DNA from: Agarivorans sp. Alg241-V36
GTDB lineage: Bacteria; Pseudomonadota; Gammaproteobacteria; Enterobacterales; Celerinatantimonadaceae
DNA: 64,000 bases
Assembly: GCF_900537085.1 (NCBI RefSeq)
Contig: NZ_UNRE01000011.1
Coordinates: 92,043 to 156,042 of the forward strand
Reading direction: 5' to 3'
Below, piece by piece: positions 9,000 through 17,901 of the stretch. The translations under genes and the position numbers were made by a program. The notes below the pieces were generated by a model. The model had not been told where the DNA came from. It ran no database searches and saw nothing but the letters and a program-made list of their open reading frames with translations. Within the stretch, counting starts at the first letter, position 1, and each line of letters starts with the position of its first letter.

Positions 9000-11138
9000 C
9001 TAAGCTTTCCTGGTCCAAGTGTGGAACTTTTCTAGGTAAGACAATACTTTTTGGGGAGCGTGATTGCGCTTCCATTCCCCAGCGACATATTTGTTGGCTT
9101 CCATCATGGTTGGGTAAGCGTGTATGGTGCCAAGGATTTTGTTTAAACCTAAGCCATGTTTCATTGCTAGGGTAAACTCTGCCAGAAGCTCACCTGCATG
9201 TTCTCCAACTATGGTTGCACCAAGTATTTTATCTTTACCGGGAACGGTAAGCACTTTGATAAAGCCTTTGGTTGCACCTTCTGCGATGGCGCGATCTAGC
9301 TCTTCTAGTTCAAATTTAGTTACTTCGTAACTGATATCTTGTTGCTTGGCATCCTGCTCATTTAAGCCTACTTTCGCTACTTCTGGATAGGTATAAGTGG
9401 CAGCCGGTATTACCGAGTAGTCAGCTTTGAACTTTTTGAAACGGCCAAACAAGGCATTTACTGCTGCGTACCATGCTTGGTGTGCGGCAAAGTGAGTGAA
9501 TTGATAAGGACCTGCTACGTCGCCTACGGCATAAATATTGGGGAAGTTAGTTTGCAGGTGTTCGTTTACCGCGATGGTGCCACGCTCAGAGTTCTCAATG
9601 CCCAGCTCTTCAAGGCCAAAACCTTTGGTATTGGCAACGCGCCCTAGTGCCAGAATAACTTTATCAAATACAAGTTCTTTTTCCTGATCGCCTTTGATAA
9701 GTTTGACTCTTTGCAGGCCGTTTTCTTTATGGAAGCTAATTGCTTTCCAGCCCAATAATAAATTGATGCCTTCATGGGTAAACTGTTCTTCTAGAAGTTT
9801 ACTCACTTCTAGATCTTCCCTTATTAACAGGTGGTCGGCCATTTCAATTTGAGTCACCTCTGAGCCCAGTCTAGCAAAGCTTTGAGTTAGTTCACAGCCG
9901 ATAGGACCGCCGCCCAATACCAACAGCTTTTCTGGTAGCTCCTTTATTTGCCAAAGAGTATCTGAGGTTAAATAGTCAACATCTTGAAGGCCTGGAATCG
10001 CAGGTACTAGTGGTCTTGCGCCAGTGGCTACAACGATGTTTTGAGTAGTAACTTTTTTGCCATCTATTTCTACTTCCCAAGGGCTGATGATTTTAGCGGT
10101 GCCTTGCACACAATTTACGCCCAGCTTGGTATAGCGCTCTACTGAGTCATGAGGTTCTACCTGTTGAATAACGTTATGTACGCGCTCCATTACCTTGCTA
10201 AAATTGGCTTGTGCTTTCACTTTTTCATAACCAAGCTTTTCTGCGTTGTTGGCTTCATAGGCAAACTTAGCACTTCGAATTAAGGCTTTGGAGGGAACAC
10301 AGCCGGTGTTTAAACAATCACCGCCCATTAAGTGTTTTTCTACTAAAGTCACTTTAGCTTTAACTGCTGCTGCTATGTAGGAGCTTACTAAGCCACCAGC
10401 GCCGGCACCAATCACTAACATGTTGTTATCGAAAGAAGTTGGTTTGGTGTATGCCGCATACACTTTGCGTTTCTTAATGCTATTTAGGATTGCTTTGCTG
10501 ATGTAGGGAAGGATTCCCAGTAGAGTGAAAGCAATTAGCAAAGATGGCGAAAGTATACCCGCTAAGCTGTCTAGCTTAGCTAACTCGGTACCAGCATTTA
10601 CATAAACTACAGTTGCTGGGAACATGCCGATTTGGCTAACCCAGTAAAAGGTTTTAAGTGGTAGCTTGGTTAAGGCCATAACCAAGTTGATTAAAAAGAA
10701 CGGAAATACCGGAATCAGCCTCAGGCTTAATAGGTAAAAAGCGCCTTCTTTCTCTATGCCTTTATTAATGCTTTTTAGTTTTTCAGCATAACGTTGTTCT
10801 AAGCTGTCTCTAACGAGGTAGCGCGCAACGATGAAAGCTAAGCTAGCACCAATAGTGCTGGCAAAAGACACCATGATGACGCCATTCACTACGCCAAATA
10901 ATGCACCAGCAAGCAGGGTAAGCAGGGCTGCGCCAGGGATAGAAAATGCGGTTACAAATACGTAAAGGAAGAAATAAGCCACAATAGATACTAAGAAGTG
11001 ATTTTCTACAGTTGCTTGTAAATCTGCTTGGCTTTGTTTGATGGTTTCGAAGTTTAGCCATTGGCCTAAATCGAACCAAAGGATGAGACCGACAATAACA
11101 GCTAGCACCGCTACAACAATCAGTTTACTTGGTTTCAT
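9000..11138 (-). CDS. TVP38/TMEM64 (DedA-like) membrane domain fused to a class I flavin disulfide oxidoreductase
   Basis: 712 residues in two parts. Residues 1 to about 225 form a polytopic VTT/TVP38-type membrane domain, with the diagnostic GAxxG...R segment around FGVVNGVIMVSFASTIGAS and RLIPVFPFFLINL. From about 238 on it is a pyridine nucleotide-disulfide oxidoreductase: FAD motif GAGAGG at 244-249, redox pair C275/C280 in GGDCLNTGCVPSKA, NAD(P) motif VLGGGPIGCE, second FAD motif YAVGDVAG, and the dimerisation-domain histidine in HAYPTMME. No N-terminal metal-binding domain and no C-terminal Cys pair, so it is not mercuric reductase. The electron acceptor is unknown; a membrane-tethered quinone or thiol role is possible. 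Confidence 0.9.
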   Translation of the reverse strand: MKPSKLIVVAVLAVIVGLILWFDLGQWLNFETIKQSQADLQATVENHFLVSIVAYFFLYVFVTAFSIPGAALLTLLAGALFGVVNGVIMVSFASTIGASLAFIVARYLVRDSLEQRYAEKLKSINKGIEKEGAFYLLSLRLIPVFPFFLINLVMALTKLPLKTFYWVSQIGMFPATVVYVNAGTELAKLDSLAGILSPSLLIAFTLLGILPYISKAILNSIKKRKVYAAYTKPTSFDNNMLVIGAGAGGLVSSYIAAAVKAKVTLVEKHLMGGDCLNTGCVPSKALIRSAKFAYEANNAEKLGYEKVKAQANFSKVMERVHNVIQQVEPHDSVERYTKLGVNCVQGTAKIISPWEVEIDGKKVTTQNIVVATGARPLVPAIPGLQDVDYLTSDTLWQIKELPEKLLVLGGGPIGCELTQSFARLGSEVTQIEMADHLLIREDLEVSKLLEEQFTHEGINLLLGWKAISFHKENGLQRVKLIKGDQEKELVFDKVILALGRVANTKGFGLEELGIENSERGTIAVNEHLQTNFPNIYAVGDVAGPYQFTHFAAHQAWYAAVNALFGRFKKFKADYSVIPAATYTYPEVAKVGLNEQDAKQQDISYEVTKFELEELDRAIAEGATKGFIKVLTVPGKDKILGATIVGEHAGELLAEFTLAMKHGLGLNKILGTIHAYPTMMEANKYVAGEWKRNHAPQKVLSYLEKFHTWTRKA

Positions 11139-11190
11139 ATATTGTTCTCAAAATAGTAGTGACAGTTTATAGACCGATAAGCTTATGATT

Positions 11191-11715
11191 CTATTTCACA
11201 AATTTTACCTTGTTAGTATAGGCTAATATAAAATCCCTGATTTGCTTGGGCTTATTTAGATCTAATAGGGGTAAATCTGTTTCAAGCTTATCGGGCGTAG
11301 CTATAGCGATGATTTGCTGATCCGTTGGATGCAATACGGGCTTAGCATTAAGCTTGCGGTATATTTCTATCTTAGTCACGTTATTGTGACGATAGCCCTC
11401 TACTATTACCAAATCACAATGAGACCAGTTCACCCAATTTAGTTGTTCATCGAGTTCGTCATGTTGCTGCTGAACGCTAAAATGATAGCGCTTGTTTGGG
11501 CAAGCAAGAATTACTTGGTCTGCCCCTGCTTCTACAAATTGGTGGCTGTCTTTACCGTGCTTATCAAGTTCTAGCTTGTGATGACTGTGTTTGACGACCA
11601 CGACTCGTAATCCTTGCTCCTTGAGCAACGGAATCAGTTGGCTTAGTAAGGTTGTTTTCCCGCTACCACTATAGCCTGCTAAAGCAATAATTGGTTTTGG
11701 CCAGTTTTTAGCCAT
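11191..11715 (-). CDS. mobB: MobB, molybdopterin-guanine dinucleotide biosynthesis adaptor
   Basis: GTP-binding P-loop protein that assists MobA in attaching GMP to molybdopterin. 174 residues with Walker A GYSGSGKTT at 14-22, then VVVKHSHHKLELDKHGKDS, the MobB switch region, and VIVEGYRH. No mobA partner lies beside it; the neighbour downstream on the same strand is the fusion oxidoreductase 52 bp away, so a functional link is not evident. The adjacent tamA is divergent. Confidence 0.9.
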   Translation of the reverse strand: MAKNWPKPIIALAGYSGSGKTTLLSQLIPLLKEQGLRVVVVKHSHHKLELDKHGKDSHQFVEAGADQVILACPNKRYHFSVQQQHDELDEQLNWVNWSHCDLVIVEGYRHNNVTKIEIYRKLNAKPVLHPTDQQIIAIATPDKLETDLPLLDLNKPKQIRDFILAYTNKVKFVK

Positions 11716-11828
11716 TTTCTCTCCCTGTTAACTATTTTTTACCAATTTAACAAAGCCTAAGCAGATAAGTAGTTTTAAACTTTAAAAAAAACATTAAACT
11801 GAGCGCTTAAAGGATTATCTAAGGATTT

Positions 11829-13529
11829 GTGCATTTGTTTTTTCGCTTGTGGCCGATGTTGCTTGTTTTGTTTACCACTTCGGTAGCAGCGATAGATTTT
11901 GATTACCAGGGTATTTCTGGCGAATCTAAGGACAATGTTAAAGTCTATTTAGAAGCTCAAACCTTTCCCGACAATAGCAGTGCCCGCCGTATTATTAGCG
12001 CGAGTAGTGAACAAACTAAACGTGCCTTGCGCGCCCTTGGTTACTATCAAAGTCAAATCAATATTACCGAAACTGGCGAAAAAAGCTTTCTAGTTGATGT
12101 AGAGCTTGGAGAACGCCTGCGGGTGAATAAGTTCGAATTTGAGTTTGTTGGCGCAGCTAACCAAGACAGCCGTTACACTGGAGCTGTCGCACGAAGTGGT
12201 TTAGCTGAAGGTCAAGTATTTACTCACGCTGCTTACGATAACCTTAAATCAGAATTTAATCGCTTAGCTTCTCGCTATGGTTATTTCGATGCGGTTTATC
12301 ATAAAGCAGAAGTCAAAATTAGTATTGTTAACAATACCGCCGACATCTATCTCAGTTACGATTCTGGCGACCGATATCGCTTTGGTGACATTATATTTAC
12401 CAACCCCGAATTGCCTCGCACTATGTTTGCTAATTTAGCTGAGTTTAGCTCACAAGATCACTATGATTCTCAAAAAGTAGGTGAGTTTAATCAGCGCTTA
12501 GGCGAAACCGACTATTTTCAAGTGATTTCTGTTAGACCAGACATTGGCAATCGTCATGATGGTGACATCGATTTATTGGTTGGCTTACAATTAAAACCCC
12601 GCGATACCTTTGAAGTGGGTGGGGGTATCACCACGGATATTGGCCCAAGAATACGTTTAAAGTGGACTCGTCCTTGGGTAAACGACAACGGTCATAGTAT
12701 CGCCTTTGAAATTGAGGCTGCAGAGCCTAAGCAAAGTGCCTTGTTTGTTTACCGGATCCCAATTGATAACCCAGTGGATGATTACGTTGATATTCAAGCT
12801 GGTTATATTCGTGAAAAAACCAACGACACCGAAAGTGAAAAAACCATTGTGTCTACTACGCGGCAATGGCGTTTAGACAACGATTGGAAGCCCTCGCTGT
12901 TCCTTAAGTGGCAACACGAAGAATATCGACAAGCAGACCAATACTCAGTTTCTAATTTGGTGTTGCCGGGTGCAAACTTTGCGCGGCTGCGCACCCGCGG
13001 AGGTTTAGACCCTTATTGGGGAGATAACCTTCAAGCAAGCGTAGAAGTAGGTCACCCATATTGGGGCTCCGATGTAGAAATGTTACGTCTTGCTACTTTA
13101 GGAAAATGGCTACGCTCCTATCAAAGCCACCGCATTTTACTTCGGGCCGATTTGGGCGGCATATTGGTAGATGACATTACCGATGTTCCTGCATCGATGC
13201 GTTTTTTCGCTGGTGGTGACCAAAGTATTCGTGGTTACGATTATAAAACGATCAGTCCAAAGAATGACGATGGCCAATTAATTGGTGGTAAATACCTTAC
13301 AGTTGGTAGCGTAGAGTATAACTACCAGTTCGCTGAGAAATGGCGTTGGGCTACCTTTGTTGATGCCGGCACTGCCACCAATGACTTCTCCGAGCCTGTT
13401 TCCGTGGGTGTTGGAATGGGTATTCGTTGGTTAACCTTGATTGGGCCATTACGTTTAGATTTCGCTAAGGGCCTACAGAATGAGTCTGACCCTTGGCGCA
13501 TCCACTTTTCATTGGGGCCTGATTTATGA
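11829..13529 (+). CDS. tamA: TamA, outer-membrane translocation and assembly protein
   Basis: Omp85-family barrel of the TAM complex, which works with TamB in outer-membrane protein insertion and lipid transport. Start is GTG at 11829 with AAGGA 4-8 bp upstream. 566 residues: signal peptide to about residue 21 (cleavage after SVAA), three POTRA domains to about 265, then a 16-strand barrel whose region FFAGGDQSIRGYDY carries the lid-lock RGY motif. The last residues (IHFSLGPDL) form the terminal strand. It overlaps tamB by 4 bp (ATGA). Confidence 0.95.
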   Translation: MHLFFRLWPMLLVLFTTSVAAIDFDYQGISGESKDNVKVYLEAQTFPDNSSARRIISASSEQTKRALRALGYYQSQINITETGEKSFLVDVELGERLRVNKFEFEFVGAANQDSRYTGAVARSGLAEGQVFTHAAYDNLKSEFNRLASRYGYFDAVYHKAEVKISIVNNTADIYLSYDSGDRYRFGDIIFTNPELPRTMFANLAEFSSQDHYDSQKVGEFNQRLGETDYFQVISVRPDIGNRHDGDIDLLVGLQLKPRDTFEVGGGITTDIGPRIRLKWTRPWVNDNGHSIAFEIEAAEPKQSALFVYRIPIDNPVDDYVDIQAGYIREKTNDTESEKTIVSTTRQWRLDNDWKPSLFLKWQHEEYRQADQYSVSNLVLPGANFARLRTRGGLDPYWGDNLQASVEVGHPYWGSDVEMLRLATLGKWLRSYQSHRILLRADLGGILVDDITDVPASMRFFAGGDQSIRGYDYKTISPKNDDGQLIGGKYLTVGSVEYNYQFAEKWRWATFVDAGTATNDFSEPVSVGVGMGIRWLTLIGPLRLDFAKGLQNESDPWRIHFSLGPDL

Positions 13530-16500
13530 TTTTTCGGGCGGTGAAATATACCCTTATCTCGATAAGCGCTTTGTTGTTTTGCTTAGTTTTTGCCTTATCG
13601 TTTACGCCTAGCACTCAATGGATACTAACTAAAGTAAGCGATTTTGTTGATGGCTTAAGCATCGTTGAACCTGATGGCAATTTATATAGTGGAATTAGTG
13701 CACAATACCTAAGTTGGCAACAGGCTGGGCTGTCTGTAGAACTAGAAGAACTCGATTTTACTCTGGATTGGGTGTGCATTAGCCAAACTCAACTCTGTGT
13801 TGAGAAACTTATTAGCTCTAAGCTCTCGGTAATGGTTGATACAGTTGCAATGGCAGAAGCATCAGCTGATGAACCTACAATCGAAGAGCCAGAAGAAAGT
13901 ACTGGGCCTTGGCAGCCTCCGTTTCCATTCGTACTAAGTCTTCTAGATGTAAACGAGGCCTCGATTATTATTGATGGCATCGATATTTCATGGCAAAAAA
14001 TAGTCGCCCAAGCAAACTGGGTGCAACAGACAATTCAAGTAGAACGACTACATTTAGAGAACTGGCAAGTTAGTTTACCAGCAGCTCCAGATAAAGCAGA
14101 CAAACCAAAGGCTGCCGCAAAACCTGTTCAAGATTTACTGCCGCTGAACATAGACGTCCCACAAATTACTATGCCTTACAAAGTGGATGTAGCTGATCTG
14201 CAACTAACCAAAGGTAAGTTAATTCTCGATTCCCAAGAGCTTGTCTTTCCTGTGGCTAGGCTGAAGGGCGTCTTAGGTTTTGCTGACATAAAATTAAACG
14301 AACTCTATGCAGAAAGCCCTTGGGGTAATCTTCAATTAAGCGGTAGCCAAGCTTTCCAAGGTCGTTATTTATCAAAGCTAGAAGGCTCATGGGACATGCC
14401 TTTAGGTGAACAGCAGTTAATTACCAACTTTAGATTATTAGGCGATGGTGACGACCTAGATGTCGAGCTAAATACCGCTGGCTTAGTAGATAGTCAATTA
14501 GATGTTCAAGTTGCTTGGCTTCAAACTAACTTACCTTTTGAAATAAACGCTGATTTAGCCAAAGCGTTTACCTTAGTAGAAGAACAGTTAAGCTTAACAA
14601 GCCTTAGTTTACGCACTAGTGGCGACTTGTCTGGTTATCAGTTACAACTGCAAAGTGACTTAGCTGGAATTCAAGATCTTTGGTTGAACGCTCAGCTAAC
14701 AGGTGACCTTAATCAACTACAAGAATTTGCTATTCAAGGTGAATTGCTAGAAAAGCTTGTCATTAATCAGTCTGAAGAGAAGCAAGATCTTGATTCAAGT
14801 GAGTTAGACGAAACCGATCTTCAGCAAGAAAACAGAAATGTTGTGGGTGGTTTTCAGTTTACTGGCGACGCAGCTTGGCAACCCAAACTTAGCGCTCAAG
14901 TAAATGCGAATATTGACAACTTACAACTGAGTCATTGGTTAGATTTAGGTGAGGACATGGCCTTACCTGATTTAGATGGTGAACTGATTGCTAAAATTGA
15001 CGAACAAGTTTGGTCACTGGAAAAAGCAAATATAAGCGGAGAGTGGTTAGCGCTACCTCTAAGCATAACGGCTACCGCGAATGGCGACTTAGCTAAGCAA
15101 AGCAACCAACTAAAGGCGCTAATTAGCTTAGCCAATACCCAAATTGATAGCAGTGTGAACTTAGACGCCGAGACCGTTCAGCTTAATGCAAATCTAACGG
15201 CTAGTCAGTTAGGTGAACTACCTTGGTTAGAGAACGGAGAAGCTAACGCGGTAATTAATGTTGATGGAGAGCTTTCTCAACCTAAATTTAATTGGCAAAT
15301 CCAGGCGGGGCAAATCAAAAATAGAGAGCTTTCACTAGACACGCTAACCAGCACCGGTAATTTACGTTTAGATGAAAGCTTTACCGGTAAACTTGAGCTT
15401 GCTCTTGCAAACCTAAAAGTAGCAGGGGAGTTGGTTAACGAAGCGTCTATCCAGTATCTAAGTGAAAACCAGAGCCAAGAATTAAGTCTCGCAGTAGAGC
15501 AAAGCGAACGTAATCTTCATTTAGATTTACAAGGTGAGGGCACTTTAAGTTCTTGGCAGGGGCAATTAGCAAAGGCCGATTTTACCGCGGAGTTAGGCAC
15601 GTGGTATTTATCTAACCCCATAGCGCTGTCTTATGAAGAAACGGTAGCTAGCATCGGAGAACATTGTTGGTCTCGAGATAGTAGCGAGCTGTGTTTACTC
15701 GAGCCCTTCTCAACAGACGGTAACAGTAAGCTAGATTTACGAATAAAAGACTTCGATTTTACGGTTATGAATCACTTGATGCCTGAAGGAACAGAATTAG
15801 TAGGCCAAGCATCGGCAGATATAAATGCGCAGTTTAATCAATGGAATCCAGAAACCGCCAAGCTTTCAATACGTTTAAGTCCAGGACACGTTTCTCAAAA
15901 AACCGAACTTGAAGAAGTTAAGTTAAGTTACAAAATTTTAGATGTAGATGCCGATTTGTCGGGCGAAAAATTAAACTGGCAAGCTTTGTTTGAGTCTGAT
16001 GAGCTGGGCGCTTTGCGTACATCTGGCGTCACTTCTATCGATAAAGACGGGCAAATAGACGGCAAACTAGATATCGACAACATTCGCCTCTCTCCATTAC
16101 TGCCTTTTGTTACGGTGCTAGATAATTTAGAGGGCCGTATTGACGGCGAAGTAGTGGTTAAAGGTAAGGTGATATCACCGAAGTTAGATGGTGAAATCAA
16201 TTTAACTGAAGGCTACGTTTCCGGACCCGATGTTCCTTTAAGCATTGAACAGCTAGAAACCAAGGTGCTGTTAGACAACCAAAAAGCCAGCATTGATGGC
16301 AAATTTAATAGTGAAGGTAGAACCGCTCAGTGGCACGGCCAGTTTGCTTGGCCAAACAATAAGCTTGAAGGCGAGTTAGACATTAATGCTAAGTTGTTAC
16401 CAATTATTGTTGATCCCTACGCTACCTTGGCGGTATCTCCAGATATTAAGATTAAACTGGTTGATGATCTTGTCGATGTTGGCGGAACCATTGCAGTAGA

Positions 16501-17314
16501 AGAAGGCGCAATTAAAGTTAAGTCCTTGCCAGAATCCGCAGTATCAGAATCTTCAGATGCCATTGTGATAGAAGAACAAGGCGAAACGGTTGCTTCGCAA
16601 CGAACGAAAATAGATGTAACAGTGACTTTGGCCGAGGTGATAACTCTGGAGGCTCTTGGTCTAAACACCAACCTAAAAGGCCATTTAAACCTAAAACAGC
16701 AACCCAGTGAGCCGCTATTGGCTGACGGTCGAATTGAGTTGGTTGATGGTAAGTTTAGAGCTTATGGGCAAAACCTTCTTATTGAGAAAGGTTGGATCAT
16801 GTTTACCGGTCCTTTAGAACAGCCCTATTTAGATATTGAAGCGGTACGCAACCCTGATACTATCTCAGATGATGTTACCGTAGGGGTACAAGTAGTTGGG
16901 TTGGCTGATGCGCCGCAGGTGAGTTTATTTTCAGAGCCCTCAATGTCGCAAAATGAAATGTTGTCATACTTACTTCGTGGCCGCGCTTTGAGTGATAGCG
17001 AACAAGATGACAATGCTTTATCGTCTATGTTACTAAGCGCGGGTATTGGCAGAGCTGAGGGCTTAGTTGGTAATGTAGGTAGTACCCTTGGCCTTAATGA
17101 TTTGTCTTTGAGTACTGCCGGCTCTGGCAGCTCTACTCAAGTAGAGGTGAGTGCCTATGTGTTACCTGGCGTTCAGGTAAGGTACGGGATGGGAGTGTTT
17201 GACCCTGTTAACGAGTTAACCATTAAGTATGAGATTCTGCCAAAATTGTTTATTGAAGCATTCTCGGGTTTAAACAGTGCTTTAGATGTTTATTACGAGT
17301 TTTACTTGGAATAA
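13526..17314 (+). CDS. tamB: TamB, inner-membrane-anchored TAM subunit
   Basis: Large AsmA-like/TamB (DUF490) bridge protein that spans the periplasm and docks to TamA. 1262 residues, close to the usual 1250. One N-terminal anchor (about 9-28) is followed by a long beta-rich repetitive body. The conserved C-terminal TamB domain covers roughly the last 350 residues (LKGHLNLKQQPSEPLLADG, then LIEKGWIMFTGPLEQPYLDIE region) and ends in an aromatic-rich YYEFYLE. Acidic linkers near 110-125 and 425-440 lie between blocks. Its ATG overlaps the tamA stop. Confidence 0.95.
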   Translation: MIFRAVKYTLISISALLFCLVFALSFTPSTQWILTKVSDFVDGLSIVEPDGNLYSGISAQYLSWQQAGLSVELEELDFTLDWVCISQTQLCVEKLISSKLSVMVDTVAMAEASADEPTIEEPEESTGPWQPPFPFVLSLLDVNEASIIIDGIDISWQKIVAQANWVQQTIQVERLHLENWQVSLPAAPDKADKPKAAAKPVQDLLPLNIDVPQITMPYKVDVADLQLTKGKLILDSQELVFPVARLKGVLGFADIKLNELYAESPWGNLQLSGSQAFQGRYLSKLEGSWDMPLGEQQLITNFRLLGDGDDLDVELNTAGLVDSQLDVQVAWLQTNLPFEINADLAKAFTLVEEQLSLTSLSLRTSGDLSGYQLQLQSDLAGIQDLWLNAQLTGDLNQLQEFAIQGELLEKLVINQSEEKQDLDSSELDETDLQQENRNVVGGFQFTGDAAWQPKLSAQVNANIDNLQLSHWLDLGEDMALPDLDGELIAKIDEQVWSLEKANISGEWLALPLSITATANGDLAKQSNQLKALISLANTQIDSSVNLDAETVQLNANLTASQLGELPWLENGEANAVINVDGELSQPKFNWQIQAGQIKNRELSLDTLTSTGNLRLDESFTGKLELALANLKVAGELVNEASIQYLSENQSQELSLAVEQSERNLHLDLQGEGTLSSWQGQLAKADFTAELGTWYLSNPIALSYEETVASIGEHCWSRDSSELCLLEPFSTDGNSKLDLRIKDFDFTVMNHLMPEGTELVGQASADINAQFNQWNPETAKLSIRLSPGHVSQKTELEEVKLSYKILDVDADLSGEKLNWQALFESDELGALRTSGVTSIDKDGQIDGKLDIDNIRLSPLLPFVTVLDNLEGRIDGEVVVKGKVISPKLDGEINLTEGYVSGPDVPLSIEQLETKVLLDNQKASIDGKFNSEGRTAQWHGQFAWPNNKLEGELDINAKLLPIIVDPYATLAVSPDIKIKLVDDLVDVGGTIAVEEGAIKVKSLPESAVSESSDAIVIEEQGETVASQRTKIDVTVTLAEVITLEALGLNTNLKGHLNLKQQPSEPLLADGRIELVDGKFRAYGQNLLIEKGWIMFTGPLEQPYLDIEAVRNPDTISDDVTVGVQVVGLADAPQVSLFSEPSMSQNEMLSYLLRGRALSDSEQDDNALSSMLLSAGIGRAEGLVGNVGSTLGLNDLSLSTAGSGSSTQVEVSAYVLPGVQVRYGMGVFDPVNELTIKYEILPKLFIEAFSGLNSALDVYYEFYLE

Positions 17315-17355
17315 GAGAACCTGTCGCTCAGTTAATTGGGACAAGAAGAAAAGTT

Positions 17356-17688
17356 ATGAATAAACCAATCTTTACCAGAGCACTAATTGTTGCTGCCATC
17401 GTGGGCTCAGTGCTTAACTTAATTAATCAATGGGACATCATAAACGGGGCTAACCCGAGATGGGGTGCTTTACTATTTACCTATTGTGTACCCTTGTTAG
17501 TGTCTTATTTTAGCGGCGTGATGGCCAATGGTAATAAATCAACTAGCGGTAACGAGGAAGGCATAAACGAGCAGCTTCTCTCAGCGGTATTAGACTTAGA
17601 AAAATCATTAGAGCAAGTTGAAAGACTTCCCGCTATCACTAGACAACACTTGCTAAGCATTAAGACTCTGTTAAAAACTAAAGCTTAA
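17356..17688 (+). CDS. Small two-helix membrane protein, NrtS-like
   Basis: 110 residues. Two hydrophobic helices (about 7-24 and 38-56) carry ALIVAAIVGSVLNLINQ and LFTYCVPLLVSYFSG, a pattern I recognise from NrtS-type small nitrate/nitrite transport proteins. The C-terminal half is a hydrophilic helix. It starts 41 bp after tamB and may be co-transcribed with it. Family assignment rests on recognition of the two helices only; nitrate transport here is not shown by context. Confidence 0.55.
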   Translation: MNKPIFTRALIVAAIVGSVLNLINQWDIINGANPRWGALLFTYCVPLLVSYFSGVMANGNKSTSGNEEGINEQLLSAVLDLEKSLEQVERLPAITRQHLLSIKTLLKTKA

Positions 17689-17781
17689 ACCAACAAACAA
17701 CTTACTAAGCTGCGCCGTTGATTAACATTCAATCATTTCCTTTCTATATAAATACGTTTTTCATTCAGTTTTATATGTTGC

Positions 17782-17832
17782 GCATGAGCCAGATCTCACA
17801 TATTGAATATCGTAAAACATAAAAACTATAAA
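17782..17832 (+). promoter_or_regulatory. Candidate CRP-like site and promoter upstream of the sugar symporter
   Basis: TGAGC-N6-TCACA at 17785-17800 has a perfect right CRP half-site and a 3/5 left half-site. TTGAAT (17803-17808) and TATAAA (17827-17832) with 18-bp spacing follow. The site is centred near -46 relative to the expected transcript start, roughly a class II position. Catabolite control of a sugar transporter would make sense, but the match is modest. The rest of the 213-bp gap is AT-rich with nothing else recognised. Confidence 0.35.
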
Positions 17833-17901
17833 ATAATAGCCTGCAACAGGTGCTTAAATCAAAATCGTTGTTGAAAAATACAAAATGGTTTCGGAGATCA
17901 A

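Noticed and set aside
9000..11138. Mercuric reductase
   Set aside because: Lacks the N-terminal metal-binding domain and the C-terminal Cys pair required for mercury, and carries a membrane domain instead.
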